Shown here: positions 55,801 through 64,000 of the stretch, piece after piece
How positions within the stretch are numbered: the stretch's first letter is position 1
Layout: each line of letters begins with the position of its first letter
Origin: Nostoc desertorum CM1-VF14
GTDB taxonomy: Bacteria; Cyanobacteriota; Cyanobacteriia; Cyanobacteriales; Nostocaceae
Assembly: GCA_019359245.1 (NCBI GenBank)
Contig: JAHHHR010000001.1
Span: 310,001 to 374,000 of the forward strand
DNA length: 64,000 nucleotides
Reading direction: 5' to 3'
Translations under genes and position numbers: made by a program
Notes under the pieces: model-generated
Databases searched by the model: none
Told to the model about the DNA's origin: nothing
What the model saw: only the letters and a program-made list of their open reading frames with translations

Positions 55801-56440
55801 ATAAAACTTCTGGTTTATCTTCCCATTGATAAATTTGGCTCCAAACGGGTTTACCCGCCTTGACCGCATCTGTATACCATGCCTCTACACGAGGATCATA
55901 ATTTTTAACTTGCTGAAGCTGGCGGCGATTCCCCTTCAAGTCTGTATTGTAAACATGAAGTTTCCCGATACCATGCTTTTCGGTAACTTCGTTAATTAAG
56001 AGCGTGCCATTATCTAAACGTTCAATACCGATAAATTCACCTTTGGAGTTGGCATAGCTGTTATAGCCAACATTGAAAACCTGCATTTGTTTCCAAAAGT
56101 AATTTCCGGTGGTTTTAAAGTCCGAAAGGTTGAGCAAATCTAGCTCAATTGCATCTAAGTTGATTTGATTGATTTGCTTCGGGGTTGTTAAATAGTTGTC
56201 AAGATGCTGTTCAATGCGATCGCAGATTTCATTTTCTAATTGATTAGCAAGCTCCTTTACCGCTTTTTGTCCGTTGTGATACGAAAGATAGCCCACAAGT
56301 CCTACCGCCCCACAAATTTGCAATATAAAGGGCACAATCAGAACATACCTTAGGGGCATCTTGGCATAAATGCCAACTAAGCGATTAATGGATTTGACGG
56401 GTTGAAGTTTGGATAACATTATTGTTTGCTTCTTCCCCAA
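52835..56440 (-). CDS. Hybrid histidine kinase: dCache-HAMP-PAS-HisKA-ATPase-receiver
   Basis: 1201 residues. Two membrane helices (about 28-50 and 360-385) flank a dCache sensor (WKQMQVFNVGYNSYANSKGE, VISVDLILSQISNFLA). Then come HAMP, a PAS (LEAMPVGVFIIDAGGEPYYI), a long coiled coil, HisKA with His653 (ANMSHELRTPLNAILGF) and the ATPase (GTGLGLAISRKYVQLMGG). The receiver has FMDMRMPVMDG near 955. Residues about 976-1061 are an insert of about 86 within the receiver. A G-rich-repeat insert lies at about 786-807. Confidence 0.92.
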   Translation of the reverse strand: MGKKQTIMLSKLQPVKSINRLVGIYAKMPLRYVLIVPFILQICGAVGLVGYLSYHNGQKAVKELANQLENEICDRIEQHLDNYLTTPKQINQINLDAIELDLLNLSDFKTTGNYFWKQMQVFNVGYNSYANSKGEFIGIERLDNGTLLINEVTEKHGIGKLHVYNTDLKGNRRQLQQVKNYDPRVEAWYTDAVKAGKPVWSQIYQWEDKPEVLSISSSYPVYDKTHKLIGVISVDLILSQISNFLANLNTKKLGKTFILERSGLIVASSSTEPPYTITNDQIKRRSALDSQNYLIRLTTQSLIKRFGNLEFMAKKQQLNFTADGMHYFVQVKSWKDQLGLDWLIVAVIPESEFMEQINANTRITILLCAIAFLVATTIGMLTAEWVIKPILQLNISAKKIAKGEWEQTPEIRRSDELGELAKSFETMAKQLQVSFSTLEAKNSQMQVLNEALSHSQSRLTQFLEAMPVGVFIIDAGGEPYYINHIGQQILGQGALAEVSGEQLSEVYQAYLAGTDQLYPSDRLPILRALLGESGRIDDMEIRYLDKIIPIEVLGKPIYDESGNLAFAIATFFDITQRKQAENLLAEYNRTLEAQVKKRTEEFQQAIEQLQTTQQKLIQSQKIAAQEQQAAIREAARSTAANLAKSEFLANMSHELRTPLNAILGFTQIMSRDYSLSGEHQENLTIINRAGEHLLNLINDILEMSKIEAGRITLNSSSFDLIHVLKNLEKMLHLRAASKNLELVFEYAQNIPKYIETDENKLCQVLLNLLGNAIKFTNTGRVTLRVRLGAGGWGNEEQGQNLSHPPHLLFEVQDSGCGIAPQEIDLLFEAFEQTEIGKKSQQGTGLGLAISRKYVQLMGGDITVRSIPDIGSTFTFDVQIALTCPREIPTNQIRYQILALAFNEKAYRILVVDDSKESRLLLVKILTSLGFEVREATDGSEAVANWESWQPHLIFMDMRMPVMDGYEATKMIKGKQISYGAANTLPKLSKLKQLVSSSTSQYLVEEFPDSSDRELKVAPLFKSQLGATSLTPEATSVMENDASTTLAPPYDFSGAGQSSSNTDTIIIALTASAFEEERQKILSIGCDDFIRKPFTQEVLLEKLSQHLGVKYTNQVETTDTTVADESTQIFVSVAELLSYLSQMSPEWLENIYYAAASCSDELILELLKQIPSDNGQLFEVIRDLANNYQFEKIMELTKTNIE

Positions 56441-56901
56441 CGTATATAAGGGGTATTTTTGCCATATCCGCTACACTTAGTCTCATGGCAATTACTGTGT
56501 GCGATCGCTTTGACCATGACATATTTTTACAAATTTTAGTATAAGATAATACATAGCAGTATACTTGTTTGATTGGTTGAGTTCCTCCAACGCCTAATTT
56601 TCAAACTTTGTGCTAACACCTTAATTTGCTCAGTTTTAGCTGGCAATGTGTCAACTGAACTGAAATTTAACTGATAAGTTACAGTATGCCATTCTAAAAT
56701 TCAGGTCGCCATTAGCACCCAATCCTAATTTTAATTTTTAATTGCTGATGTTTTGATTTTCCGGTCTCCAAACCTCTGCACTTGCACAAAAACTTATATT
56801 TAAGTACAACAATTTTAAAATTTTCATGCAAATACATACTAAAAACAAAAAAAATCCCAAAAAATTTACTTTGGATTTTTTACTTTAAATAAATGTTAAT
56901 T
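56441..56901. other. Upstream region of the kinase operon
   Basis: About 460 AT-rich bases. It contains AACTGAACTG at 56653-56662, the inverse of the CAGTTCAGTT motif near 1675 and 50580, and one HIP1 octamer (56501-56508). No gene seen. Confidence 0.45.
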
Positions 56902-57690
56902 TTATTGTTGAAATATGTCAATATCATCGCCGATTTGTAAAATTTTTCCGGCTGAAGATGGGTGTAATTGGGTATTGACACTCAATCGGTAAAAATGATT
57001 AAAAGGCGATGAAGCAACCCAATTTGGCAGAGTTGCTTGTCGCTGGGTTACAAAGATTTTTTGAAAGTTTGGGTAAGCTTCCCCTAAGTAAGAATTGCGT
57101 GTTGGGACTATACAACGCTGACACGGATTAACCCCAAAAAAATCCACATTTCCCACTCGAAAGGAGACTAAATTACCTTGTTCACTAAATAGCCGATCTT
57201 CCCAAAATGCTGGTACACCATCAATCTCAATATTGGCACGCATCCGACAACGCATTTCATCTACACTTAAACCGGGAAACCAAGAAGCTACTTCTGCCAA
57301 TGTTGCTGTACTAATTACCGTTGGTCCAAGTGAGTGTGTATCGTCAGGAAAACCCATCAAAGAGTTTTGCCTTAATGTGACAGCAAACTCAAAAAAATTA
57401 CTCAAAGTTGCTTCTAATGCTTGCCGTTCCTCATCCAAATGAAAAATTTGTTGTGAATCGCCGTCTGGCATTTGCAAAGAGATAGTTCTATTTAATAGTG
57501 CAAATTGTGCTCTTAGCAAATGGATTTTAGTATGACGCTTGCCATTGACAAATCTATCTTGTTCGTCAAAAATGGCAAACTCGCGGTCATACTGTAGTGC
57601 GCCACTGGCAAGAACTCTAGCGTTCTCAACTTCAACACCATCCAGTGACTTAACTGGATACAACAAAATCTTGGCTAGGTAAGGCATCAT
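56902..57690 (-). CDS. MOSC-domain protein
   Basis: 262 residues. The N-terminal beta-barrel (LAKILLYPVKSLDGVEVENA, LQYDREFAIFDEQDRFVNG) and the MOSC domain with the conserved Cys in GVNPCQRCIVPTRN place it in the molybdenum-cofactor sulfurase C-terminal/mARC-like family. It may bind molybdenum cofactor; substrate unknown. Single gene. Confidence 0.85.
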   Translation of the reverse strand: MMPYLAKILLYPVKSLDGVEVENARVLASGALQYDREFAIFDEQDRFVNGKRHTKIHLLRAQFALLNRTISLQMPDGDSQQIFHLDEERQALEATLSNFFEFAVTLRQNSLMGFPDDTHSLGPTVISTATLAEVASWFPGLSVDEMRCRMRANIEIDGVPAFWEDRLFSEQGNLVSFRVGNVDFFGVNPCQRCIVPTRNSYLGEAYPNFQKIFVTQRQATLPNWVASSPFNHFYRLSVNTQLHPSSAGKILQIGDDIDIFQQ

Positions 57691-58023
57691 CGCAATTTTA
57701 GATTTTAGATTTTAGATTGGTGATTTAGCAGTTTTCAATCTAAGAATTATTTTCTTACTTATAGCGGTTCTTACTTCAGTGCAATGCAGTCTGAACCTCA
57801 CTTCATATCTACTTACGCAAACAATCCCCTCGCCTTGTTAAGCCGAGGGGTTGGGAGTGAGATTTAAAAATTTACTTCATGCAATTGTTAACAGTTATCA
57901 GTGATGTATTTATCTACATCGTCAGAGTCCGCCATTTCTAACAAGTGGTAGGTAACAGTTAGAGTCAAATTCCCGACTGAAACTGTGATAACTGTTTACT
58001 GTTTTCACTATTTACTGGTTTAA
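57691..58023. other. Intergenic region
   Basis: About 330 bases with short direct repeats (ATTTTAGATTTTAGATT near 57697) and a GTTAACAGTTATCAGTG stretch near 57887. No gene supported. Confidence 0.45.
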
Positions 58024-58665
58024 TTATGGATATACTGGCGATTTATCTATTCCTCCAACATGATTTAGAGGCCAGAACCGAACTGCAGCCCGTCCAATAA
58101 TATTCTCACGGGGGACAACACCCCAGCAGCGGCCATCGTAACTATTGTTACGATTATCACCTAGTACTACATATGAATTGGCTGGTATAGTCTGGGGTTT
58201 CGCCAAAAAAGGTGGCTGTGGCCCTGATTGGCAAACATCAATAACTGTACTTTGGCCAGAACCGAGGTAATTGGTTTCTGGGAGGGGTTTGTTGTTGATA
58301 TAGACTTTGCCATCCCTAAGTTGGATTTTTTCTCCAGGTAAGCCAATTACACGTTTAATAAAAGCGTCGTGGTATTGTTCTTTTTGTAACTCTTTTGTAG
58401 GCGAAAATACTACAATATCTCCCCTCTGCGGGTCAGCAAATTTATACTTCAATTTATCTACAATGATTTTGTCTGCTTCCCACTGGTTTGGCGTACCATG
58501 CAGAGTTGGTTCCATCGATCCCGAAGGAATCCAGCGTGCTTCAGCAACAAAGGTACGAATTCCTAGAGCAAGAACAATGCTCAATACAATTGTTCTACCT
58601 AGCTCTGCGATCCAAGAATTATCGGGTTGTTGACTAGAGTTGTTATCAGACACTTGATTTTGCAT
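58024..58665 (-). CDS. lepB: Signal peptidase I
   Basis: 213 residues. One N-terminal membrane helix, then the catalytic Ser50 in PSGSMEPTL and Lys104 in FIKRVIGLPGEKI. YVVLGDNRNNSYDGRCWG is the family's conserved region. It cuts Sec and Tat signal peptides at the membrane outer face. Confidence 0.95.
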   Translation of the reverse strand: MQNQVSDNNSSQQPDNSWIAELGRTIVLSIVLALGIRTFVAEARWIPSGSMEPTLHGTPNQWEADKIIVDKLKYKFADPQRGDIVVFSPTKELQKEQYHDAFIKRVIGLPGEKIQLRDGKVYINNKPLPETNYLGSGQSTVIDVCQSGPQPPFLAKPQTIPANSYVVLGDNRNNSYDGRCWGVVPRENIIGRAAVRFWPLNHVGGIDKSPVYP

Positions 58666-58936
58666 GAAATTACTTAACTGAAGGAAAAATGTAGGTAATT
58701 AACTCGCCTAGTGAGACTTTATTTGTTAATCTTAACGGGAAAATTTTAATTTCCTAGTCATGTTCCCATCTTGATTACCAATTTTAGATTGTGGATTTGA
58801 CAGATTTCTTCGTAAATTAAAAATAAACTTTTTTTTAACGCGCGGCAAAAATTGGTTACTCCGGGCGCGAATAAGTTTAACCTAAAAGCATACTTCTCCG
58901 TAACACATAACTCCCTGTCTCAACTTTGTTAACCCT

Positions 58937-60256
58937 ATGTCATCTCCACAAATTTTATTGATTCGCCGCGCTCGCATAATTCTACCCAATGGTGAACTGA
59001 TGATTGGGGATGTGTTGACGCGCGATCGCCAAATAGTCGAAGTTGCCCCAGAAATCCCCCAAACAGAACTAGCCACTGAAATTGACGCAGAAGGGTTAAC
59101 TTTGTTGCCAGGAGTTATCGATCCGCAGGTGCATTTTCGGGAACCTGGGCTAGAACACAAGGAAGATTTATTCACCGCCAGTTGCGCCTGTGCTAAAGGC
59201 GGAGTCACTTCCTTTTTATAAATGCCGAATACGCGCCCCCTGACAACAACACAGCAGGCTTTAGATGACAAGCTAGAACGTGCCTCACAAAAGTCTTTAG
59301 TTAATTATGGGTTTTTTATTGGGGCAACAGCAGAGAATCTACCAGATTTGCTTTTAGCAAAGCCAACACCAGGAATTAAAATTTTCATGGGGTCGATGCA
59401 TGGTCAGTTGCTGGTTGATGGCGAAACAGCCCTCTCTGCGATATTTGCCAAAGGCGATCGCTTGATTGCCGTTCATGCCGAAGACCAAAGTAGAATCAAC
59501 CAACGCCGTCAAGAATTTGCCAACATGCACGATCCAGCTGTTCACTCGCAAATTCAAGATAATCAAGCGGCTTTGCTTACAACCCAACTGGCATTAAAAC
59601 TTTCTCAAAAATATCACCGTCGTCTACATATTTTGCATATGTCAACTGCCGAAGAAGCAGATTTGCTGCGTCAGGAGAAACCTAGTTGGGTAACTGCGGA
59701 GGTAACGCCACAGCATTTATTGTTGAACACCAGTGCTTATGAAAAGATTGGTACTTTGGCACAGATGAACCCACCTTTGCGATCGCCCCACGATAACGAA
59801 GTTCTTTGGCAAGCTTTGCGCGATGGCGTGATTGATTTTATCGCTACAGATCATGCACCCCACACCTTAGAAGAAAAAGCTCAAGAATACCCTAATAGTC
59901 CTTCGGGAATGCCTGGAGTAGAAACTTCCCTAGCTTTGATGTTAACTGCGGCGATGGAAGGAAAGTGTACTGTGGCTCAAGTTGTTAATTGGATGTCAAA
60001 AAATGTAGCTGTGGCTTATGGTATTCCCAATAAAGGAGCGATCGCGCCTGGTTATGATGCTGATTTAGTGCTTGTAGATTTAAACACATATTCTCCAGTG
60101 CGACGCGAGGAACTTTTAACCAAATGCCGTTGGAGTCCCTGTGAAGGCTGGAACCTCCCCGGCTGGGCTAAAACCACCATTGTCGGTGGTGAGGTAGTTT
60201 ATGACAAAGGCCAGGTAAATACGCAAGTGCGAGGTAAAGCTTTAACTTTCGTATAG
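58937..60256 (+). pseudogene. pyrC: Dihydroorotase, interrupted by one in-frame stop
   Basis: Two frames in the same phase: 58937-59221 (94 residues) and 59222-60256 (344 residues). They are split by a single TAA at 59219-59221, between GGVTSFL and MPNTRPLTT. Relatives read L-E-M-P-N-T there, so one base change GAA to TAA explains it. The next codon is ATG, so the second part could be made by reinitiation. Metal motif is D62-P-Q-V-H66-F-R68 (QxH not HxH), and IATDHAPHTLEEKAQ is intact. It makes dihydroorotate in pyrimidine synthesis. Sequencing error is the main alternative. Confidence 0.9.
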
Positions 60257-60326
60257 CAAATATTTATAAAAAGGCGTCGGAAAACCCACTCTTTTTAAAG
60301 ATGGGATGAGAGACGCCCCAGCGCCG

Positions 60327-60394
60327 TTGACTGTTGACGGTTAACAGTCAACAGTCTTTCGTGTTATCCCATCCCCTAAAATGGGATGGGATAA
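60327..60394. repeat. Composite repeat, second copy
   Basis: Hairpin 60327-60351 (TTGACTGTTGAC/GTTAACAGTCAA) and hairpin 60364-60394 (TTATCCCATCCC/GGGATGGGATAA, loop CTAAAAT). The same two motifs lie next to each other at 9966-10035. Confidence 0.75.
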
Positions 60395-60681
60395 GCTTAA
60401 TCTTCCTTAGAGACATCCAAAAATTAAATTACTCAATTCCTGCATCCAATACGACTGTCCGATTTCTTCTCCCCCTGCTTCCCCTGCTCACCAAAGTGAT
60501 TGATTATTTTTTTATTTGGAAGTCCCGTTAGCATCTTTGGCGATTCGTAAAACAAACTTGGGTATCTTCAGATGGATAAGAGTAAACAAGCTAATGGGAG
60601 TTTATTGTGATTCATTTCATGATGCTTGTCCCCAGAAACTATTGGGAAACATAACCATATGAATAATCAAAGAGAATTACT

Positions 60682-61857
60682 ATGTCCTTCAAAATTTTGG
60701 CTTTAGACGGTGGCGGTATTCGTGGAGTCGTTGCAGCACGAATACTTCAACAAGTAGAACAAGAAATTAGAAATCAGGGAAAAGGGAACTTCCTACACGA
60801 ATACTTTGATTTGATTGCTGGCACTTCTACCGGTTCAATATTAGCAGGAGGCATTGCTGTAGGAAAACAGAGTGATGAACTCATTAATCTGTATAAAGAT
60901 AGAGGTAAAGATATATTTCCGCAAAATAGAAAAGATCGCTATAAAAACTTTCCGTCCATCATAAAATCAATTATTGATGTATTTTCAGCAGCTAAATATT
61001 CTCATGATGGAATTATTAGCGTCCTCAAAGATGCCTATAAATCCACAAGAATAAAAGATATTGAAAAACCTATTATTTTAATTCTTGCTTACGATACTTT
61101 GTATCGTAATACAACCTTTTTTACAAACTGTCATCCCGATCTAGAAGAGAGATGGTACGATGACTGTTATTTATGGGAAATATGTACTGCTTCTGCCTCA
61201 GCTCCTACTTTTTTTCCACCATATAAATTAGAACCTGTAGATAAAGAAAAATTTGGCGATTGGGAATTCCCCCACATTGATGGAGGAATTTCTGCTAATA
61301 ACCCCGCTCTTGCAGCTTTGAGCCTAGTTATGAGGATTAGTCAATCTTCGGTATCTCCACCAATCAAGCAAAAATATAAACTTGATAATCTACGATTGGA
61401 AGATATTTCAATTCTTTCTATTGGCACAGGCCAAACTGGTGAACCATATCAATATGAGCAAATAAGCAAATGGAGAGGCTTAGACTGGGTAAAAAATCTG
61501 ACTAACATCTTTATGGAACCTACATCTGAGATTGATAGTACTATTTGCCGACAAATTATGGGTGGGTACGATTCCAAACGTTACTTACGGCTTCAGTTTG
61601 ATTTAAATGAGACATTCCAACCCAAGCCAAAAGAGACTTATAAAGATCCTCGTATTGTATTATCTCCAGAAGATCGAAAAAATCGATTTACAGGGAAAAA
61701 AGTTAGTGAAGAAATAGATAACACTGATTCGGAGATTATTCAGCAGTTAATAGATACTACTTCTGCATTCATTGATCAAGGTCTTACTTACTATACTAGA
61801 AACAACTCTGGTTCTCCGATAAAAAAGGCGATCGCCTCTTTTATTAAAGATAACTAG
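60682..61857 (+). CDS. Patatin-like phospholipase
   Basis: 391 residues. The oxyanion motif GGGIRG lies at 10-15, the nucleophile Ser49 in GTSTGS and the catalytic Asp in DGGISANNPALAA near 200. It should hydrolyse acyl lipids. Similar enzymes act in lipid turnover and as effectors in CBASS defence, but no cyclase gene is near, so defence is not supported here. Confidence 0.85.
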   Translation: MSFKILALDGGGIRGVVAARILQQVEQEIRNQGKGNFLHEYFDLIAGTSTGSILAGGIAVGKQSDELINLYKDRGKDIFPQNRKDRYKNFPSIIKSIIDVFSAAKYSHDGIISVLKDAYKSTRIKDIEKPIILILAYDTLYRNTTFFTNCHPDLEERWYDDCYLWEICTASASAPTFFPPYKLEPVDKEKFGDWEFPHIDGGISANNPALAALSLVMRISQSSVSPPIKQKYKLDNLRLEDISILSIGTGQTGEPYQYEQISKWRGLDWVKNLTNIFMEPTSEIDSTICRQIMGGYDSKRYLRLQFDLNETFQPKPKETYKDPRIVLSPEDRKNRFTGKKVSEEIDNTDSEIIQQLIDTTSAFIDQGLTYYTRNNSGSPIKKAIASFIKDN

Positions 61858-61899
61858 TGTATTCACGTAGACAGATTAATGTCTACTAATATTAGAATC

Positions 61900-61947
61900 A
61901 AATATCTCGTATTTCTACATAAGTATCGTAGAAGTACGAGATATTTT
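61900..61947 (+). terminator. Long hairpin after the patatin gene
   Basis: Arms of 19 bp (61900-61918 and 61928-61946, one wobble) with a nine-base loop, ending in TTTTATT. A smaller 7-bp hairpin (GTAGACA/TGTCTAC) precedes it at 61867-61886. Confidence 0.65.
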
Positions 61948-62590
61948 ATTGAAACCTTTATTAATATCAGTGTTAATTACAGATGTAAATATAAGAAATT
62001 CTTGCTATTTCAAATTACTGAAATTAATCTTTAAATATTTCATAAATCAGTATTATTGTGTATACAATTTGACTTTGATTTGGGTATATTGAATATAAGG
62101 ACAAGAAGGACAAGTTAGACAAGTTCTACAGAACTTGATGTTTTTAACTTTTCTTTACTAGCTTTGGCTACTAAATAATCCAGATTTCTTCTCTCAATGA
62201 CAGTAGAGGAAAAGTCGGGTTAAACCAAGCTGACTAAGTTCTGTGAAAACTTTTATTTCACCCAACCACAGGTTACATTTTCGTAATTCATAGATTATCT
62301 AAATCAGCTTTTAACTGATTATTACAGCAATAAAGTTGTTGCTACAAAAATTTTCATTTATTTTAGGTTGAGATAAAAATGCTAGTAATTTACAGTGGTG
62401 AGCGTGGTAGTGGCAGATAGAAGGAGCCTGGATTTCTCCTTCGACTGCTTGCAAAAATTTTCTCGTATTAAAGTCGGGCGATGAGCTTAAATTGCGGCGG
62501 CAATGAACAAATAATTACTAATTCGTAATACTCGGCTGCGGCGAGAAGCAAGCTATGTAATTCGTAATTGAAGGATACAAAGCAACTTGA
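61948..62590. other. Intergenic region
   Basis: About 640 AT-rich bases with small hairpins (CAAGTTCTACAGAACTTG near 62119; GAAGGAG/CTCCTTC 62420-62442) and AATTCGTAAT repeats flanking a GC-rich repeat (62520-62570). No gene supported. Confidence 0.45.
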
Positions 62591-63052
62591 TTAATCATTA
62601 CAAATTATTTTGACTTTGTTAATGACACAATTGAATGGGATGAGTTCGACTTGACGAGTACCCCCATGCCCATAGGTCAAACTCATACTTAGATAGCTAT
62701 CTGGCTTGTAGGGTAATCGTTCCGCCCATTCAACCGCCACAATTCCTGGTATGACTTCAACACCTTCCCAGTAACTTTCTAAATTTAGGGCTGCAACTTC
62801 TTGTGGTTCTAAGCGATATAAATCTAGGTGGTAAAGGGGGAGGCGTCCTTCTGTATACTCATTAATTAAGGTGAAAGTTGGGCTGACAATAGGTTCAGCG
62901 ATTCCCAAACCCTTGCCAATACCTTGAACTAGGGTAGTTTTACCAGCACCTAAATCACCTTCTAGTAAAATTACACTGCCAGGAGTCAGGGATTCACCGA
63001 GAGCAATACCCAAGCGTAGCGTCGCTTCTGTATCTGCAAGAAAAATTTTCAT
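62591..63052 (-). CDS. tsaE: tRNA threonylcarbamoyladenosine synthesis ATPase TsaE
   Basis: 153 residues. Walker A is EGDLGAGKTTLVQGIGKGLG, followed by SPTFTLINEY and LPLYHLDLYRL, the family's switch regions, and VAVEWAERLP. It assists TsaB/TsaD in making t6A on ANN-reading tRNAs. It follows the YvcK-type gene across a heptamer repeat block. Confidence 0.92.
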   Translation of the reverse strand: MKIFLADTEATLRLGIALGESLTPGSVILLEGDLGAGKTTLVQGIGKGLGIAEPIVSPTFTLINEYTEGRLPLYHLDLYRLEPQEVAALNLESYWEGVEVIPGIVAVEWAERLPYKPDSYLSMSLTYGHGGTRQVELIPFNCVINKVKIICND

Positions 63053-63053
63053 A

Positions 63054-63173
63054 ATTAGTCATTAGTCATTAGTCATTAGTCATTAGTCATTAGTCATTAG
63101 TCATTAGTCATTTGTTTAGACTAATGACTAATTTTGATTTTCCTTAATTTTGAATTTTGAATTTTGAATTTTG
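63054..63173. repeat. Two heptamer repeat arrays
   Basis: Eight tandem copies of ATTAGTC at 63054-63109, and four of AATTTTG at 63146-63173. The second array contains the end and stop of the YvcK-type gene. Confidence 0.9.
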
Positions 63174-64000
63174 AATTCCCCGAAGGGACTGACCTCTGCC
63201 GTACCACCGTAACAACACTCGTGCTAGTTTCTGCGGATTGTGACGGACAAAACCCGTTTCATCTTCATACAAAACATTAGCTGCAACAATCCTTCGTCCT
63301 AGCTGAGTTACAGCTTCTCTATCCAGGAAAACTGGATGGGAGTTTTGTTGAGAATAGCGCATGAGTGATTGCTCCGAGGGGGGTTTTTTGTGGATTAGCA
63401 CAGCATCGAATAGCCGTCTTTGCCCACAAGCAGCATCAATTGCTCTAATGTGATCGGCAACAGTGTAACCTTCAGTTTCTCCTGGTTGAGTCATTATATT
63501 GCAGATATAAATACGGGGGGCATCTGTTTGAGCGATCGCATCGGCAATTTCTGGTACTAATAAATTAGGAATCAAGCTTGTATAAAGGCTACCTGGGCCA
63601 ATAATAATGTAATCAGCTTCTTTAAGTGCCTTAATAGCTGCTGGTACTGCTGGGGGATTAGCTGGAATACAGCCAACTTTGACAATTTTACCGCCAGCTT
63701 TGGGAATGCTAGACTCTCCATCAATGCGGCGGCCATCGGCTAATTCTGCCCAGAGGTGAACATCACTGAGAGTTGCTGGTAGTACTTGTCCCCGTACTGC
63801 TAGTACTTTGGAACTAGCTGCAACTGCTTGCTCTAAATCTCCAGTAATGTCACTCATTGCCGTTAAAAACAAATTGCCAAAACTGTGGCCCGTTAACCCA
63901 TCTCCAGCCCGAAAACGGTATTGAAACAATTCTGTTAATAACTTTTCTTCATCTGCTAGCGCAGCCAAACAATTGCGAATATCCCCTGGTGGTAGCACTC
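63144..64000 (-). CDS. yvcK: YvcK/CofD-like protein, 3' part only
   Basis: At least 284 residues; the start lies beyond base 64000. [35 protein letters not shown] and [20 protein letters not shown] are signatures of the YvcK (gluconeogenesis factor) family, which affects cell-wall and carbon metabolism and binds UDP-sugars. The last residues ([10 protein letters not shown]) are coded by AATTTTG heptamer repeats. Confidence 0.88.
   Translation of the reverse strand, partial: VLPPGDIRNCLAALADEEKLLTELFQYRFRAGDGLTGHSFGNLFLTAMSDITGDLEQAVAASSKVLAVRGQVLPATLSDVHLWAELADGRRIDGESSIPKAGGKIVKVGCIPANPPAVPAAIKALKEADYIIIGPGSLYTSLIPNLLVPEIADAIAQTDAPRIYICNIMTQPGETEGYTVADHIRAIDAACGQRRLFDAVLIHKKPPSEQSLMRYSQQNSHPVFLDREAVTQLGRRIVAANVLYEDETGFVRHNPQKLARVLLRWYGRGQSLRGIQNSKFKIQN

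Noticed and set aside
60682..61857. Patatin-like gene as a CBASS phospholipase effector
   Set aside because: No nucleotide cyclase, ubiquitin-like or other CBASS gene is next to it, so a defence role has no support in this window.
1..64000. tRNA, rRNA, tmRNA or known riboswitch
   Set aside because: I looked by eye for TPsiC-arm-like GTTCGAATCC strings and common riboswitch cores and found none. A covariance-model search would be decisive.

Overview
The window is a stretch of chromosome from a filamentous, Nostoc-type (Nostocales) cyanobacterium. Direct clues are the many HIP1 octamers GCGATCGC (for example 7125-7132 and 7272-7279), tandem heptamer repeats between genes, and dispersed GC-rich palindromes. 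Gene content agrees: a cyanophycinase, the ferredoxin-type 8-vinyl reductase BciB, a Psb35-like photosystem II factor, the clock-input protein LdpA, a Ycf45-type ATPase, an alkaline/neutral invertase, XisI/XisH-type proteins and a piece of an Anabaena sensory rhodopsin transducer. I see no rRNA, tRNA or CRISPR array, and no complete transposase gene.

Layout. 1-9800: stress-type small proteins, a two-domain histidine phosphatase, a dihydroorotase-like protein with an altered metal site, a GT1 glycosyltransferase, cyanophycinase and a small START/cupin group. 10000-13000: tonB facing exbB-exbD. 13000-15700: an orphan type II thioesterase, a ferredoxin/metallo-beta-lactamase fusion and a hicBA toxin-antitoxin pair. 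15750-22010: the cytochrome c oxidase locus, with heme synthesis genes ctaA-ctaB divergent from ctaC-ctaD-ctaE, which end at a strong terminator. 22800-31600: an accessory region with a Ser/Thr kinase cut short by a 97-bp miniature element, a membrane-anchored phosphate-binding-like protein, xisI with a broken xisH, a two-gene ATPase/TPR module, a PQQ-type dehydrogenase lipoprotein and a tiny lipoprotein. 31800-40700: truncated sensory rhodopsin transducer, invertase, rsmB, terB-like, psb35, PBP1A, folK and a Nudix hydrolase. 40880-44140: a tandem PspA-like protein followed by a membrane/PspA-tail/WD40/J-domain protein, a small ribbon-helix-helix-like ORF and a hicB relic. 44150-48840: bciB, ycf45-type ATPase, ldpA. 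49000-56440: three large two-component/cyclic-di-GMP proteins. 56900-64000: MOSC protein, signal peptidase I, a pyrC interrupted by one stop codon, a patatin-like lipase, tsaE and the end of a YvcK-type gene.

The most unusual items are: (1) the PspA / WD40-J operon, in which the second protein carries what looks like the tail missing from the second PspA unit of the first; (2) pyrC split by a single TAA where close relatives are expected to have Glu, immediately followed by ATG; (3) the kinase gene whose last 14 codons and stop come from a 97-bp TA-flanked element, with the older frame still open beyond it; (4) G-rich/C-rich repeats inserted in frame in four unrelated conserved genes; (5) the ATPase plus TPR pair, which resembles a split STAND sensor. 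Several toxin-antitoxin, Xis and sensory genes are relics, so the accessory parts are being remodelled by small repeats rather than by large transposons.
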